From JAZQQB01 sp045628865 (GTDB taxonomy: Bacteria > Bacillota > Clostridia > Lachnospirales > Lachnospiraceae): 31,542 nt of DNA. The notes under the pieces were generated by a model that was not told the DNA's origin, searched no databases, and worked only from the letters and a program-made list of their open reading frames with translations. The position numbers and the translations under genes are program-made. The first letter of the stretch is position 1, and the number at the start of each line of letters is the position of its first letter. Of the stretch, positions 25,000 to 31,542 are shown piece after piece. The stretch covers positions 1-31,542 of the forward strand of contig JAZQQB010000028.1 of assembly GCA_045628865.1 (NCBI GenBank). The letters are read 5' to 3'.

Positions 25000-27057
25000 T
25001 TAGTCTATCATATAAACATCATCTGGTGTAATTCTTCCATCCTTCGTGAATACGATCCAGTCAGTAATATCCTTATAAGATATATCCATTACTGCGCCAG
25101 TATGAAGTCCTTCGATGTAGTATGGTTCCTGTGTAAGGACAGCCTTGAAATAATCATCATGGATTTCCTGAAGTTCAAAGTAAATATGCTCATAGTTACT
25201 GCATTTTTCACGATGCTCTTCATCCACCAAAAGTCCAACCTTTACAAGTACTTTGTTATCCGGAACATGGAACAGATCCTTCATATAGGAAACTCTTTCC
25301 TGTGCCAGCGCTCTCATTCGAGCTGTTTCTTCATTTGAGATCATAAACAATGGATTTTTAGATAAAAGTTCGTCATATACATTGATCGGTACCACTCTCT
25401 TTTGATCATAGCAATCCTTATTCGGATAGCAAAAGATTGCATAGGTGTCATGATCATGCCCATCCTCGCGGTCTAACTCAGTTCCCAATTCAAGATCAAC
25501 GTATTCCTTTAATGCATCCTTGTAATTTAAAATAGTAGCTACAAGAGGGATTTCATTGGTAACATGTGCTAAAAATAATGGTTCTTTTTCCTCAATCACT
25601 ACTCCGTCTAAAAAGCGCTTCGCCATCAATTCGATAATATTGTAATGGTCATTATAAAAATCATTATCAGAACCAAGTACCTCAAGTTCAGGAATATTGC
25701 AACGATTCAATCCATGTGTATGTAACCAGACTTCACCATCCTCTTGTCCACCGCCTACTGCTTGAACAGTAAATAAATATCTAGGCGCTGGTGGTACATT
25801 GCTTTTTGCTGCAAGATGAACCCATTTTGCTGAAAGAATCTTTTCACTTCCAGCATCCAAAAATGCTAATGCATCTGGCATGATAGTACTCAAAAGCTTT
25901 AACTGGTCATGATATGACTTTAATTTATCCTTTCCAAAGCATAAAGTAACTTCAATACCCTCCTTAGCCTGCTCTAATCTCTGAAGGTCTAAGTCTTTAA
26001 ACAGATGCAGCATACGGAACATTTTTGGTATTTCTACTGGAACCTGTTTAACCATAACCCTGTAAAAATCTTCTTCGATCACAACATCCATAAATAAATA
26101 CAAGCTGTCATCATCCTGTTTTTTTTGCACCCTAACAACGTGGATCAGGGATGAGTTCATTACCCTTTCTTCTACTTCATCTAAACTGCAAACCTGTTTT
26201 TCTGGTGCTACAACTGCCACCATGTAGGAAGGTTCATTATATTCTAATTTCCAGCTTTCCTCTTCTTCGTCTTCTTCACTCTCTTTTTCAAAGGTGTTCC
26301 TTAGTTTATCCTGATCTTCCTTTGATAACCAGCCATATCGGTAGAAATCACAATTTTCAATAAGCTTATTGTTGATAACCAGGTTATTAAATACACCCTC
26401 CAGATCATTGGTATTCATTGTGAACATAAAGTATGCCGAACCGCAAATATAGGAGCGAATATAATCATCCCAATTATCAAACAAGCTAGCAGCCACGTGA
26501 CCGTAATAACGCATGCCTGAAATGTAATCTCCCTGTTCAATCATACCTGCTGCATATGCAACTCTGATTAAATTCATTCTTTCTGACAGATCAAAGGCTG
26601 CAAAGCCATGCTCTCCCACTGTATCCTTAAAATTAGAGGCAAACTGCATAAACAATCGAAAGATTGCCTGTCCTCTCTCATCTAATTCTTCTATAGCAAA
26701 ATGCGGTGTTCCACTCCAATAAGCAAGGAAGTCCTGATACTCATTATTTGTACGATATCTTTTGTCTATATACTCCCTTAATTCCTGCCCATTGGTAACA
26801 TGTAATGTATCAGCAAAAAATCTTTTTACTTCATTTTTCTGATTCTCATTCTCTAATACTTCTAACATATCCTCTGAAAGAATCCCATTCATACCCGGAA
26901 TTTTTCTTAATGTTGCTGGAAAGGTTAACAAATATTCAAATATGATCTCTCCACAGCTTTCCTGATGTTCTCTTTCATTGGCTTCTTTTTTTACTCTTTT
27001 AATTGTACTCTCCACAGTAGGAAGCATTTTCTGAATTTGTAATAATTGTTCTTCCAT
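25000..27057 (-). CDS. DUF1266 / DUF4026 / DUF2314-like multidomain protein
   Basis: The product is 685 residues starting at ATG 27057 (GGAGATAGAG upstream); an ORF extension of 60 codons runs into the repeat element and is rejected. There is no signal or membrane segment. The N-terminal half (about 80-240) with GEHGFAAFDLSERMNLIRVA, YISGMRYYGH and SYICGSAYF resembles DUF1266. An acidic stretch (KESEEDEEEESW) near 255-270 leads to a DUF4026-like region with SYMVAVVAP. The C-terminus (about 600-685), ending DWIVFTKDGRITPDDVYMI, resembles DUF2314. Domain names are from memory of motif shape. Function is unknown; it stands alone between purA and xerD. Confidence 0.75.
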   Translation of the reverse strand: MEEQLLQIQKMLPTVESTIKRVKKEANEREHQESCGEIIFEYLLTFPATLRKIPGMNGILSEDMLEVLENENQKNEVKRFFADTLHVTNGQELREYIDKRYRTNNEYQDFLAYWSGTPHFAIEELDERGQAIFRLFMQFASNFKDTVGEHGFAAFDLSERMNLIRVAYAAGMIEQGDYISGMRYYGHVAASLFDNWDDYIRSYICGSAYFMFTMNTNDLEGVFNNLVINNKLIENCDFYRYGWLSKEDQDKLRNTFEKESEEDEEEESWKLEYNEPSYMVAVVAPEKQVCSLDEVEERVMNSSLIHVVRVQKKQDDDSLYLFMDVVIEEDFYRVMVKQVPVEIPKMFRMLHLFKDLDLQRLEQAKEGIEVTLCFGKDKLKSYHDQLKLLSTIMPDALAFLDAGSEKILSAKWVHLAAKSNVPPAPRYLFTVQAVGGGQEDGEVWLHTHGLNRCNIPELEVLGSDNDFYNDHYNIIELMAKRFLDGVVIEEKEPLFLAHVTNEIPLVATILNYKDALKEYVDLELGTELDREDGHDHDTYAIFCYPNKDCYDQKRVVPINVYDELLSKNPLFMISNEETARMRALAQERVSYMKDLFHVPDNKVLVKVGLLVDEEHREKCSNYEHIYFELQEIHDDYFKAVLTQEPYYIEGLHTGAVMDISYKDITDWIVFTKDGRITPDDVYMID

Positions 27058-27184
27058 ATTTTCTCTATCTCCAATTCTATTTTTTAGAAAAATCAATGCA
27101 CTAGTAAGTATACGTTTTTTTATCAATACATTATTGGATAAATTGTAAAAAAAATTAGATAGCAGATTCGACAGGAAGCCCATA

Positions 27185-27318
27185 AGAACAAAGTGTGTGC
27201 TCGCACACACTTCGCGCCCGAGCGGTATGCGTAGCATTACCTTCCTCTCCGCGAGGTGCGATCCATCGCGGAGCTTTTAATTTGATAGGTAAGTTCGGAG
27301 AACTTTCCTATCAAATTA
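27185..27318 (-). repeat. Structured repeat family 2, copy D
   Basis: Copy D is 134 bp; its partner is copy E at 31102-31270. In plus orientation: AGAACAAAG, variable hairpin GTGTGTGC/GCACACAC, GCATTACCTTCCT, hairpin CTCCGCGA/TCGCGGAG, then a 41-nt near-perfect hairpin TAATTTGATAGG-T-AAGTTC-GGA-GAACTT-T-CCTATCAAATTA. The last about 90 bp are nearly identical to copy E. Its right end joins the xerD terminator T-tract. Non-coding. Confidence 0.85.
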
Positions 27319-27358
27319 AAAAGGGTCAGGGATAGTCTTTGTAACTATCCTTGACCCT
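27319..27358 (-). terminator. Terminator of xerD
   Basis: GAGGGTCAAGGATAGT pairs with ACTATCCCTGACCC (one mismatch) on the minus strand, TACAAAG loop, followed by TTTTTAATTT where copy D begins. It is 22 bp past the xerD stop. Confidence 0.88.
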
Positions 27359-27380
27359 CAAAAAAATCTTTATGATATTT

Positions 27381-28274
27381 TTATTCTACAGCTAATTCAA
27401 CCTTTTTATCCATATGGATCTTCTCTGGATGTGCATTCTGAATGGTAATATAAATCTGCGTAGTAGAAATATCAGAGTGTCCCATGATTTCCTGGATACT
27501 CTTTAAATCTGTTCCATTTTCAACCATATGTGCAGCAAAAGAATGTCTCAAGGTATGCGGTGTGATCTCTGATTTGATACCCGCTTTCTTCGCATAGCTC
27601 TTTAAAATCTTCCAAAAGCCCTGACGGCTCATTTCCTGACCGGAGCAATTTACAAATAACGCATCACAATTTTTCTCAAAAAGTAAACCATCTCTGCCAT
27701 AAAGCAGATATTCCATAATTGATTTCTTAGCTCGATCCCCGAATGGAATCTTTCTTGTTCTGCCGCCTTCACCGCATTCAACAGTACCAACTGGAAGATC
27801 AATGCTGTCTAATCTTAATCCAATCAGTTCTGATACTCTCATACCTGTTGCATACAAAAGCTCTAGCATCGCCTTATCACGTATTTCCTTAGGAGTGTTT
27901 CCACAAGGCTGCTTCAAAAGATTCTCAATCTCTTCTGTTGTCATAATCTCTGGAATCTTCTTTTCAATCTTAGGTGGTTTCAACCTCTCTGCCACCTCTT
28001 CCGGCATCCAACCCTTCTGATACATGTAATGATACAGATTCTTGATTGCCGCGATATTTCTTGAAATTGTTGTAGGTGCAAACTGATGATCCTTTAAGTA
28101 CTGAACATAATCTCTTAACACGTCCTCTGTTGCATCCAAGTAACCCGATAGTCCCCTATCTACCAAGAAGTTATTCAGTTTCACCAAGTCTCTTCTGTAA
28201 GACTGTTCGGTGTTCTCTGAAGTTTTCTTAGTGTTGTGCAAATAGGAGAAAAATTCTTCTAGTTTCCCTTCCAT
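27381..28274 (-). CDS. xerD: Tyrosine recombinase XerD
   Basis: The product is 297 residues, normal for XerD. The N-terminal SAM-like DNA-binding domain spans 1-95 and the catalytic domain 105-290, with Arg146 (ATGMRVSEL), a Lys in the beta-hairpin (about 175), His240 and Arg243 (HTLRHSF), His266 (MGHSDIS) and nucleophile Tyr275 (TTQIY). It resolves chromosome dimers at dif with a partner. The neighbours SpoIIM and NUDIX are also linked to xerD in Bacillus subtilis, which supports the housekeeping XerD role over a phage integrase. Confidence 0.93.
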   Translation of the reverse strand: MEGKLEEFFSYLHNTKKTSENTEQSYRRDLVKLNNFLVDRGLSGYLDATEDVLRDYVQYLKDHQFAPTTISRNIAAIKNLYHYMYQKGWMPEEVAERLKPPKIEKKIPEIMTTEEIENLLKQPCGNTPKEIRDKAMLELLYATGMRVSELIGLRLDSIDLPVGTVECGEGGRTRKIPFGDRAKKSIMEYLLYGRDGLLFEKNCDALFVNCSGQEMSRQGFWKILKSYAKKAGIKSEITPHTLRHSFAAHMVENGTDLKSIQEIMGHSDISTTQIYITIQNAHPEKIHMDKKVELAVE

Positions 28275-28405
28275 TTACGTCCCCCCGTATTTAACCCTTG
28301 TGCGTTTTTTTGTAAACCCTTGAATAGTTTCATTTTATTAAAAAAAAGACCAAAAAGCAATAGATTTTTTTCATTTTTGCGTATATTTTTAATATTTTTT
28401 CTTTT

Positions 28406-28945
28406 TTAGCTCAACAATATTTTGTCAATTAACCCTTTCAAGCCAAAAGGATTGCAATAATCTTCTAATATTACTCCTATCATCATGATAATAAAATAAA
28501 CAAGAAAACGAAGTATACGTATTCTTACATTGTTCCTTTTGACCATGCATTTCTTACAATATAGAATCCCTAACAAATAAAAAATCATTTGTGGAAATCC
28601 TATTGCTAGCGAGAACACAACTCCAAGCATTCCATATCGAATAAAGCATTCTGCAAACAAAAAGCCAGCCACCAGCTGTCCACCCATAAAAAGGAGCGTT
28701 AATACACCCCACAACGCTTCATTGCTACATAAAATCATGATTACAAATATTACCGGAAGTCTTTTTTCCAACAAATAGAAAAAATATACTCCACTATTCC
28801 AATTACAGGCTGCCATATGACCTAGTCTTTCTGCACTAAACAGTCCAAACTCCGTCAGAAAATACTTCTGAAAAATAACAAATAAAATACAACCTGCAAA
28901 GAATGGAATGGTATACCAAATACATTTTTCATAGTAATGCTTCAT
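28406..28945 (-). CDS. spoIIM: Stage II sporulation protein M-like (SpoIIM)
   Basis: The product is a 179-residue membrane protein with about five helices (near 10-30, 60-80, 82-100, 105-128 and 143-162). The C-terminal VILEDYCNPFGLK resembles the family end motif (EDYVNP-like). SpoIIM works with SpoIID and SpoIIP in engulfment during sporulation. The order NUDIX-spoIIM-xerD matches the region of Bacillus subtilis. It is slightly shorter than usual (about 210). AAAGG precedes the ATG. The assignment rests on membrane pattern, end motif and synteny. Confidence 0.75.
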   Translation of the reverse strand: MKHYYEKCIWYTIPFFAGCILFVIFQKYFLTEFGLFSAERLGHMAACNWNSGVYFFYLLEKRLPVIFVIMILCSNEALWGVLTLLFMGGQLVAGFLFAECFIRYGMLGVVFSLAIGFPQMIFYLLGILYCKKCMVKRNNVRIRILRFLVYFIIMMIGVILEDYCNPFGLKGLIDKILLS

Positions 28946-28986
28946 TGGATGCCTTTATCCTTTATGATAATGCTCTTCTCTCATCA

Positions 28987-29520
28987 TTATATGCAGTATT
29001 TATTTTTATAGAACAACAAAGAAGAGATTGTTTTTCCGTCCTCTATCACTCCCTCAAAGATCATTTGCTCCAATTCCTCTATGGAATAATATTCTATCTG
29101 AATAAATTCATCCTCATCCAGCTTTTGTGCGACCTCACTTAAACCTGTAGCAAGATATACTCCAATTCGTTCGTTGGTAAATGCCACTGTTGTCTGTAAA
29201 TGATATAAAAGTTCAATGCTGTTACAGCGATATCCCGTTTCCTCCTCTAATTCCCTTGCCGCTGCATCCTTCCAATCTTCCTGTGGTTCAATGCCACCTG
29301 CTGGTATTTCTAAGGTAAATCGATCCAATGCCGGCCTATATTGTCTTACCATAACGATCTTTTGATCTTCTCTAACTGCAACAACAGCTACAGCTCCCTT
29401 ATGATCTACCAGGTCCCATTCTACCACTCTTCCGTTAGGAAGTTTCAAGGTATCCTTACAAAAATCAACAATTGCTCCTTTATATACGACCTTTCTGTTT
29501 ATTCTTTCATATCTCTCCAT
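28987..29520 (-). CDS. nudF: NUDIX hydrolase, ADP-ribose pyrophosphatase-like
   Basis: The product is 177 residues with start ATG 29520 (GGAG six bases upstream); upstream in-frame codons lack a ribosome site. The NUDIX box is complete, GGIEPQEDWKDAAARELEEE followed by TGY, and the downstream AFTNERIGVYLA is typical of ADP-ribose pyrophosphatases. It hydrolyses ADP-ribose to AMP and ribose-5-phosphate. The gap to spoIIM is 41 bp and they are probably co-transcribed. Confidence 0.9.
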   Translation of the reverse strand: MERYERINRKVVYKGAIVDFCKDTLKLPNGRVVEWDLVDHKGAVAVVAVREDQKIVMVRQYRPALDRFTLEIPAGGIEPQEDWKDAAARELEEETGYRCNSIELLYHLQTTVAFTNERIGVYLATGLSEVAQKLDEDEFIQIEYYSIEELEQMIFEGVIEDGKTISSLLFYKNKYCI

Positions 29521-29583
29521 AATAATCTCCATTCCGTCCCGAGGAATCCGTAGGACGCTTGTCAAACGCTCTTTTTCAAAATC

Positions 29584-29613
29584 AAAAATCCCCCTTACAG
29601 TTTAGCAAGGGGG
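29584..29613 (-). terminator. Terminator of aminotransferase gene
   Basis: A 7-bp GC stem CCCCCTT/AAGGGGG (29590-29596 with 29607-29613) is followed on the minus strand by ATTTTT. It is 9 bp past the stop. Confidence 0.88.
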
Positions 29614-29621
29614 ACATTGTA

Positions 29622-30905
29622 TTATGCATTTAATAAATGATTTACTGAAACCAATTTAACACAAAGAACAAAAATCTCTGCTGCAGCTGCCATCTCTTCC
29701 GGAGTTGGGAAGCTTGGTGCGATTCTGATATTAGAATCATCTGGATCTTTACCATATGGGAAAGTTGCGCCTGCACCTGTTAAGGTAACGCCTGCTTCTT
29801 TACATTTTGCAACGATTTCTTTTGCACAGCCATTCATAGCCTGGAAAGAAATGAAATATCCACCAAGTGGCTTTGTCCATTCACCAATGCCTGTACCTGC
29901 AAGTTCTTTATCAAGTACTTCTAATGTAGCTTCAAACTTAGGTCTCATCATATCAGCGTGAGCCTTCATCTGTGCTTTGATGCCATCCATGTTCTTGTAA
30001 TATTTCACATGACGTAACTGGTTGATCTTATCGTAACCAATTGTCTGTACTGTCATAGTAGAAAGAATCCACTTTCTATTTGCTTCTGAAGTAGCTACAC
30101 CTGCAATACCTGCGCCCGGAAAGCTTACCTTAGATGTTGAGCAGAATTCAAATACAAGATCTTCATTTCCGGCTTTCTTACATTCAGATAAGATTTCTAA
30201 TAATTCATCCTTCTTATCTTCGTAAAGGTCATGTACACAATACGCATTATCCCAGTATACTCGGAAATCCTTTGCAGCTGGCTTTAATGCTGCAATTCTT
30301 TTTACAGTTTCATCTGAATAAGTATAACCCTGTGGATTAGAATATTTAGGTACACACCAGATACCCTTTACAGTATCATCATTATTTACATATTTCTCAA
30401 CAAGATCCATATCTGGACCATCTGCTGTCATTGGAATTGTGATCATTTCAATACCAAAATTCTCTGTAATCTTGAAATGTCTGTCATAACCAGGAGCTGG
30501 ACATAAAAACTTTACCTTATTAAGCTTTGCCCATGGAGTTGATCCCATAACGCCATGTGTCATGGAACGACTAATTGTATCATACATAATAGTGAGGCTG
30601 GCATTACCACACACGATCACCTGATCAGCAGAAACACCAATCATACCTGCGATTAAATCTTTTGCTTCTGGAATTCCGTCTAATACACCATAGTTTCTAC
30701 AATCAACGCCTGCTTCTGTCTTCAAAACGCTTTCTGCATCCAATGCATTCATCATTGGCATAACTAGGTCTAACTGAGCTGGAGCTGGCTTACCTCTTGA
30801 CATATCAAGTGCCAATCCTTTTTTCTTAGCTTCTTCATATGCCTTCTGTAATTCATTCTGTAAACTTGTCAGTTCTTCTTTACTCATTTCCTTATAAGAC
30901 TTCAT
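29622..30905 (-). CDS. Class I aminotransferase (aspartate aminotransferase, Ic-like)
   Basis: The product is a 427-residue PLP enzyme. DMSRGKPAPAQLDL (about 34-47), NYGVLDGIPEAKDLI (71-85), the PLP-phosphate region CGNASL, YWDNAYCVHDLY, and the PLP-lysine motif STSKVSFPGAG are those of the Asp_aminotransf family, found in Firmicutes and Actinobacteria as aspartate or broad aminotransferases. It transfers amino groups between aspartate/glutamate and 2-oxo acids. The length is normal. Preceded by AAGGAT. It has its own promoter and terminator. Confidence 0.9.
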   Translation of the reverse strand: MKSYKEMSKEELTSLQNELQKAYEEAKKKGLALDMSRGKPAPAQLDLVMPMMNALDAESVLKTEAGVDCRNYGVLDGIPEAKDLIAGMIGVSADQVIVCGNASLTIMYDTISRSMTHGVMGSTPWAKLNKVKFLCPAPGYDRHFKITENFGIEMITIPMTADGPDMDLVEKYVNNDDTVKGIWCVPKYSNPQGYTYSDETVKRIAALKPAAKDFRVYWDNAYCVHDLYEDKKDELLEILSECKKAGNEDLVFEFCSTSKVSFPGAGIAGVATSEANRKWILSTMTVQTIGYDKINQLRHVKYYKNMDGIKAQMKAHADMMRPKFEATLEVLDKELAGTGIGEWTKPLGGYFISFQAMNGCAKEIVAKCKEAGVTLTGAGATFPYGKDPDDSNIRIAPSFPTPEEMAAAAEIFVLCVKLVSVNHLLNA

Positions 30906-30944
30906 GTGGTACCATCCTTACTTTTTTCATTTTTTCCTCATGGT

Positions 30945-30960
30945 GTTCCAAGTTCGGAAC
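30945..30960. promoter_or_regulatory. Inverted repeat in aminotransferase leader
   Basis: GTTCC-AAGTTC-GGAAC, a 16-bp inverted repeat 15 to 30 bases after the -10 box of the aminotransferase promoter. It could be an operator at a roadblock position or an mRNA hairpin; no regulator is identified. Confidence 0.45.
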
Positions 30961-30974
30961 AACAAATTCATGTC

Positions 30975-31003
30975 ATTTTACACCTATATTTTCTGATACG
31001 CAA
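30975..31003 (-). promoter_or_regulatory. Promoter of aminotransferase gene
   Basis: TTGCGT (30998-31003) and TAAAAT (30975-30980) are separated by 17 bp on the minus strand. Confidence 0.6.
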
Positions 31004-31101
31004 TACTATGTATGCAATTTTTTCATTTCGTAAGTGTGCTACGAACAATCTACGTTTAATGTATTTGTACGACAGACATTTGTCTTTTTTGCTAAATTTC
31101 C

Positions 31102-31270
31102 AGAACAAAGGGTATCGCTTGCGATACCCTGCGCCGCTTATGCGTCGCATTGGCTACAACTTTCTCTGCACAAGCGGAATGCGCAGCATTACCTTCCTCT
31201 CCGCGAGATGCGATCCATCGCGGAGCTTCTAATTTGATAGGTAAGTTCGGAGAACTTTCCTATCAAATTA
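31102..31270 (-). repeat. Structured repeat family 2, copy E
   Basis: Copy E is 169 bp. In plus orientation: AGAACAAAG, variable hairpin GGGTATCGC/GCGATACCC, an extra stretch of about 35 bp absent from copy D, then AGCGG, GCATTACCTTCCT, the CTCCGCGA/TCGCGGAG hairpin and the 41-nt terminal hairpin, nearly identical to copy D. Its right end joins the rny terminator T-tract. Confidence 0.85.
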
Positions 31271-31300
31271 AAAAAAGCATTACAGCTTTCGCTGTAATGC
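31271..31300 (-). terminator. Terminator of rny
   Basis: A 10-bp stem GCATTACAGC/GCTGTAATGC with a TTTC loop (GAAA on the transcript) is followed on the minus strand by TTTTTT. It is 14 bp past the rny stop. Confidence 0.92.
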
Positions 31301-31314
31301 CTTTCAAAACTTCA

Positions 31315-31542
31315 TTATTTCGCGTAATCAACAACTCGTGACTCACGAATGACATTGACTTTAATCTGACCTGGATATTCCATTTCTTCTTCAATCTTCT
31401 TGGAAATATCTCTGGCCATCAATACCATGTCTGAATCAGTAACCTGTTCAGGAACTACCATTACACGAATTTCTCTACCTGCCTGAATAGCAAAAGATTT
31501 GTCAACACCCTTAAATGTATTAGTGATGTCTTCTAATTGTCT
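31315..31542 (-). CDS. rny: Ribonuclease Y, C-terminal 75 residues (partial)
   Basis: Only the C-terminus is present; the gene continues past the right edge. The segment GVDKSFAIQAGREIRVMV, followed by EEEMEYPGQIKVNVIRESR and the end VDYAK, is diagnostic of RNase Y, the membrane-anchored endonuclease that starts mRNA decay in Firmicutes. The HD catalytic and KH domains are outside the window. Terminator follows directly. Confidence 0.95.
   Translation of the reverse strand, partial: RQLEDITNTFKGVDKSFAIQAGREIRVMVVPEQVTDSDMVLMARDISKKIEEEMEYPGQIKVNVIRESRVVDYAK

Noticed and set aside
27058..27237. 60-codon N-terminal extension of the DUF1266 protein
   Set aside because: It runs into repeat D; the ATG at 27057 has a plausible ribosome site and a natural N-terminus.
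27381..28274. Phage or mobile-element integrase
   Set aside because: No other phage genes, no att-like repeats, and SpoIIM/NUDIX neighbours match the housekeeping xerD locus.

Overview
The window looks like chromosomal DNA of a low-GC, spore-forming, probably flagellated gut Clostridium relative, most likely a Lachnospiraceae (Roseburia / Butyrivibrio / Lachnospira type). The basis is the low GC content, T-box and L20-leader control, SpoIIM next to XerD and a NUDIX gene, RNase Y, a GPH sugar transporter with GH36/GH2/GH5 enzymes, and a sigma-28-like promoter. The genus is an inference. Nearly every gene is on the minus strand; the one clear plus-strand gene encodes a PilZ protein.

Layout from left to right, with genes read right to left. 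(1) 1-130: the 5' end of a group II (class C) intron, cut by the window edge and sitting directly behind an intrinsic terminator. (2) 208-9120: a five-gene sugar operon of TetR regulator, GH2 glycosidase, GT-B glycosyltransferase-like protein, GPH/MFS symporter with a large extra extracellular domain, and GH36 alpha-galactosidase. (3) 9197-10642 pepD, then tRNA-Asn at 10755-10827. (4) 10959-12300: infC-rpmI-rplT behind an attenuator leader; infC starts at ATT. (5) 12319-14254: a zinc-ribbon protein, a PrsW-type membrane protease and a DUF1540 protein. (6) 14303-17171: a MITE-like element with perfect 8-bp target duplications at the thrS stop codon, thrS, its T-box, and three copies of a GCGAAGC-hairpin repeat, two of them inserted inside the thrS leader. 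(7) 17203-19144: a glycerol-1-phosphate dehydrogenase-like enzyme and a Q-rich four-helix membrane protein. (8) 19394-23324: a secreted GH5 mannanase/cellulase, a divergent PilZ gene with a near-consensus sigma-28 promoter, and a convergent REC-HD-GYP c-di-GMP phosphodiesterase. (9) purA with a one-base frameshift. (10) A 685-residue DUF1266/DUF4026/DUF2314-like fusion protein. (11) The conserved block xerD, spoIIM, NUDIX (nudF-like), then a class-I aminotransferase. (12) The C-terminus of RNase Y at the right edge.

How parts work together: the sugar operon imports and cleaves alpha- and beta-galactosides in the cytoplasm, and the GH5 enzyme could supply oligosaccharides from outside. PilZ plus HD-GYP form a local c-di-GMP sense/degrade pair, probably tied to motility. 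The most unusual theme is that the group IIC intron and two unrelated families of structured repeats all lie directly behind intrinsic terminators in the same orientation. Hairpins within both repeat families differ in sequence between copies but keep pairing. This suggests terminator-targeted elements and is the best candidate here for something undescribed.
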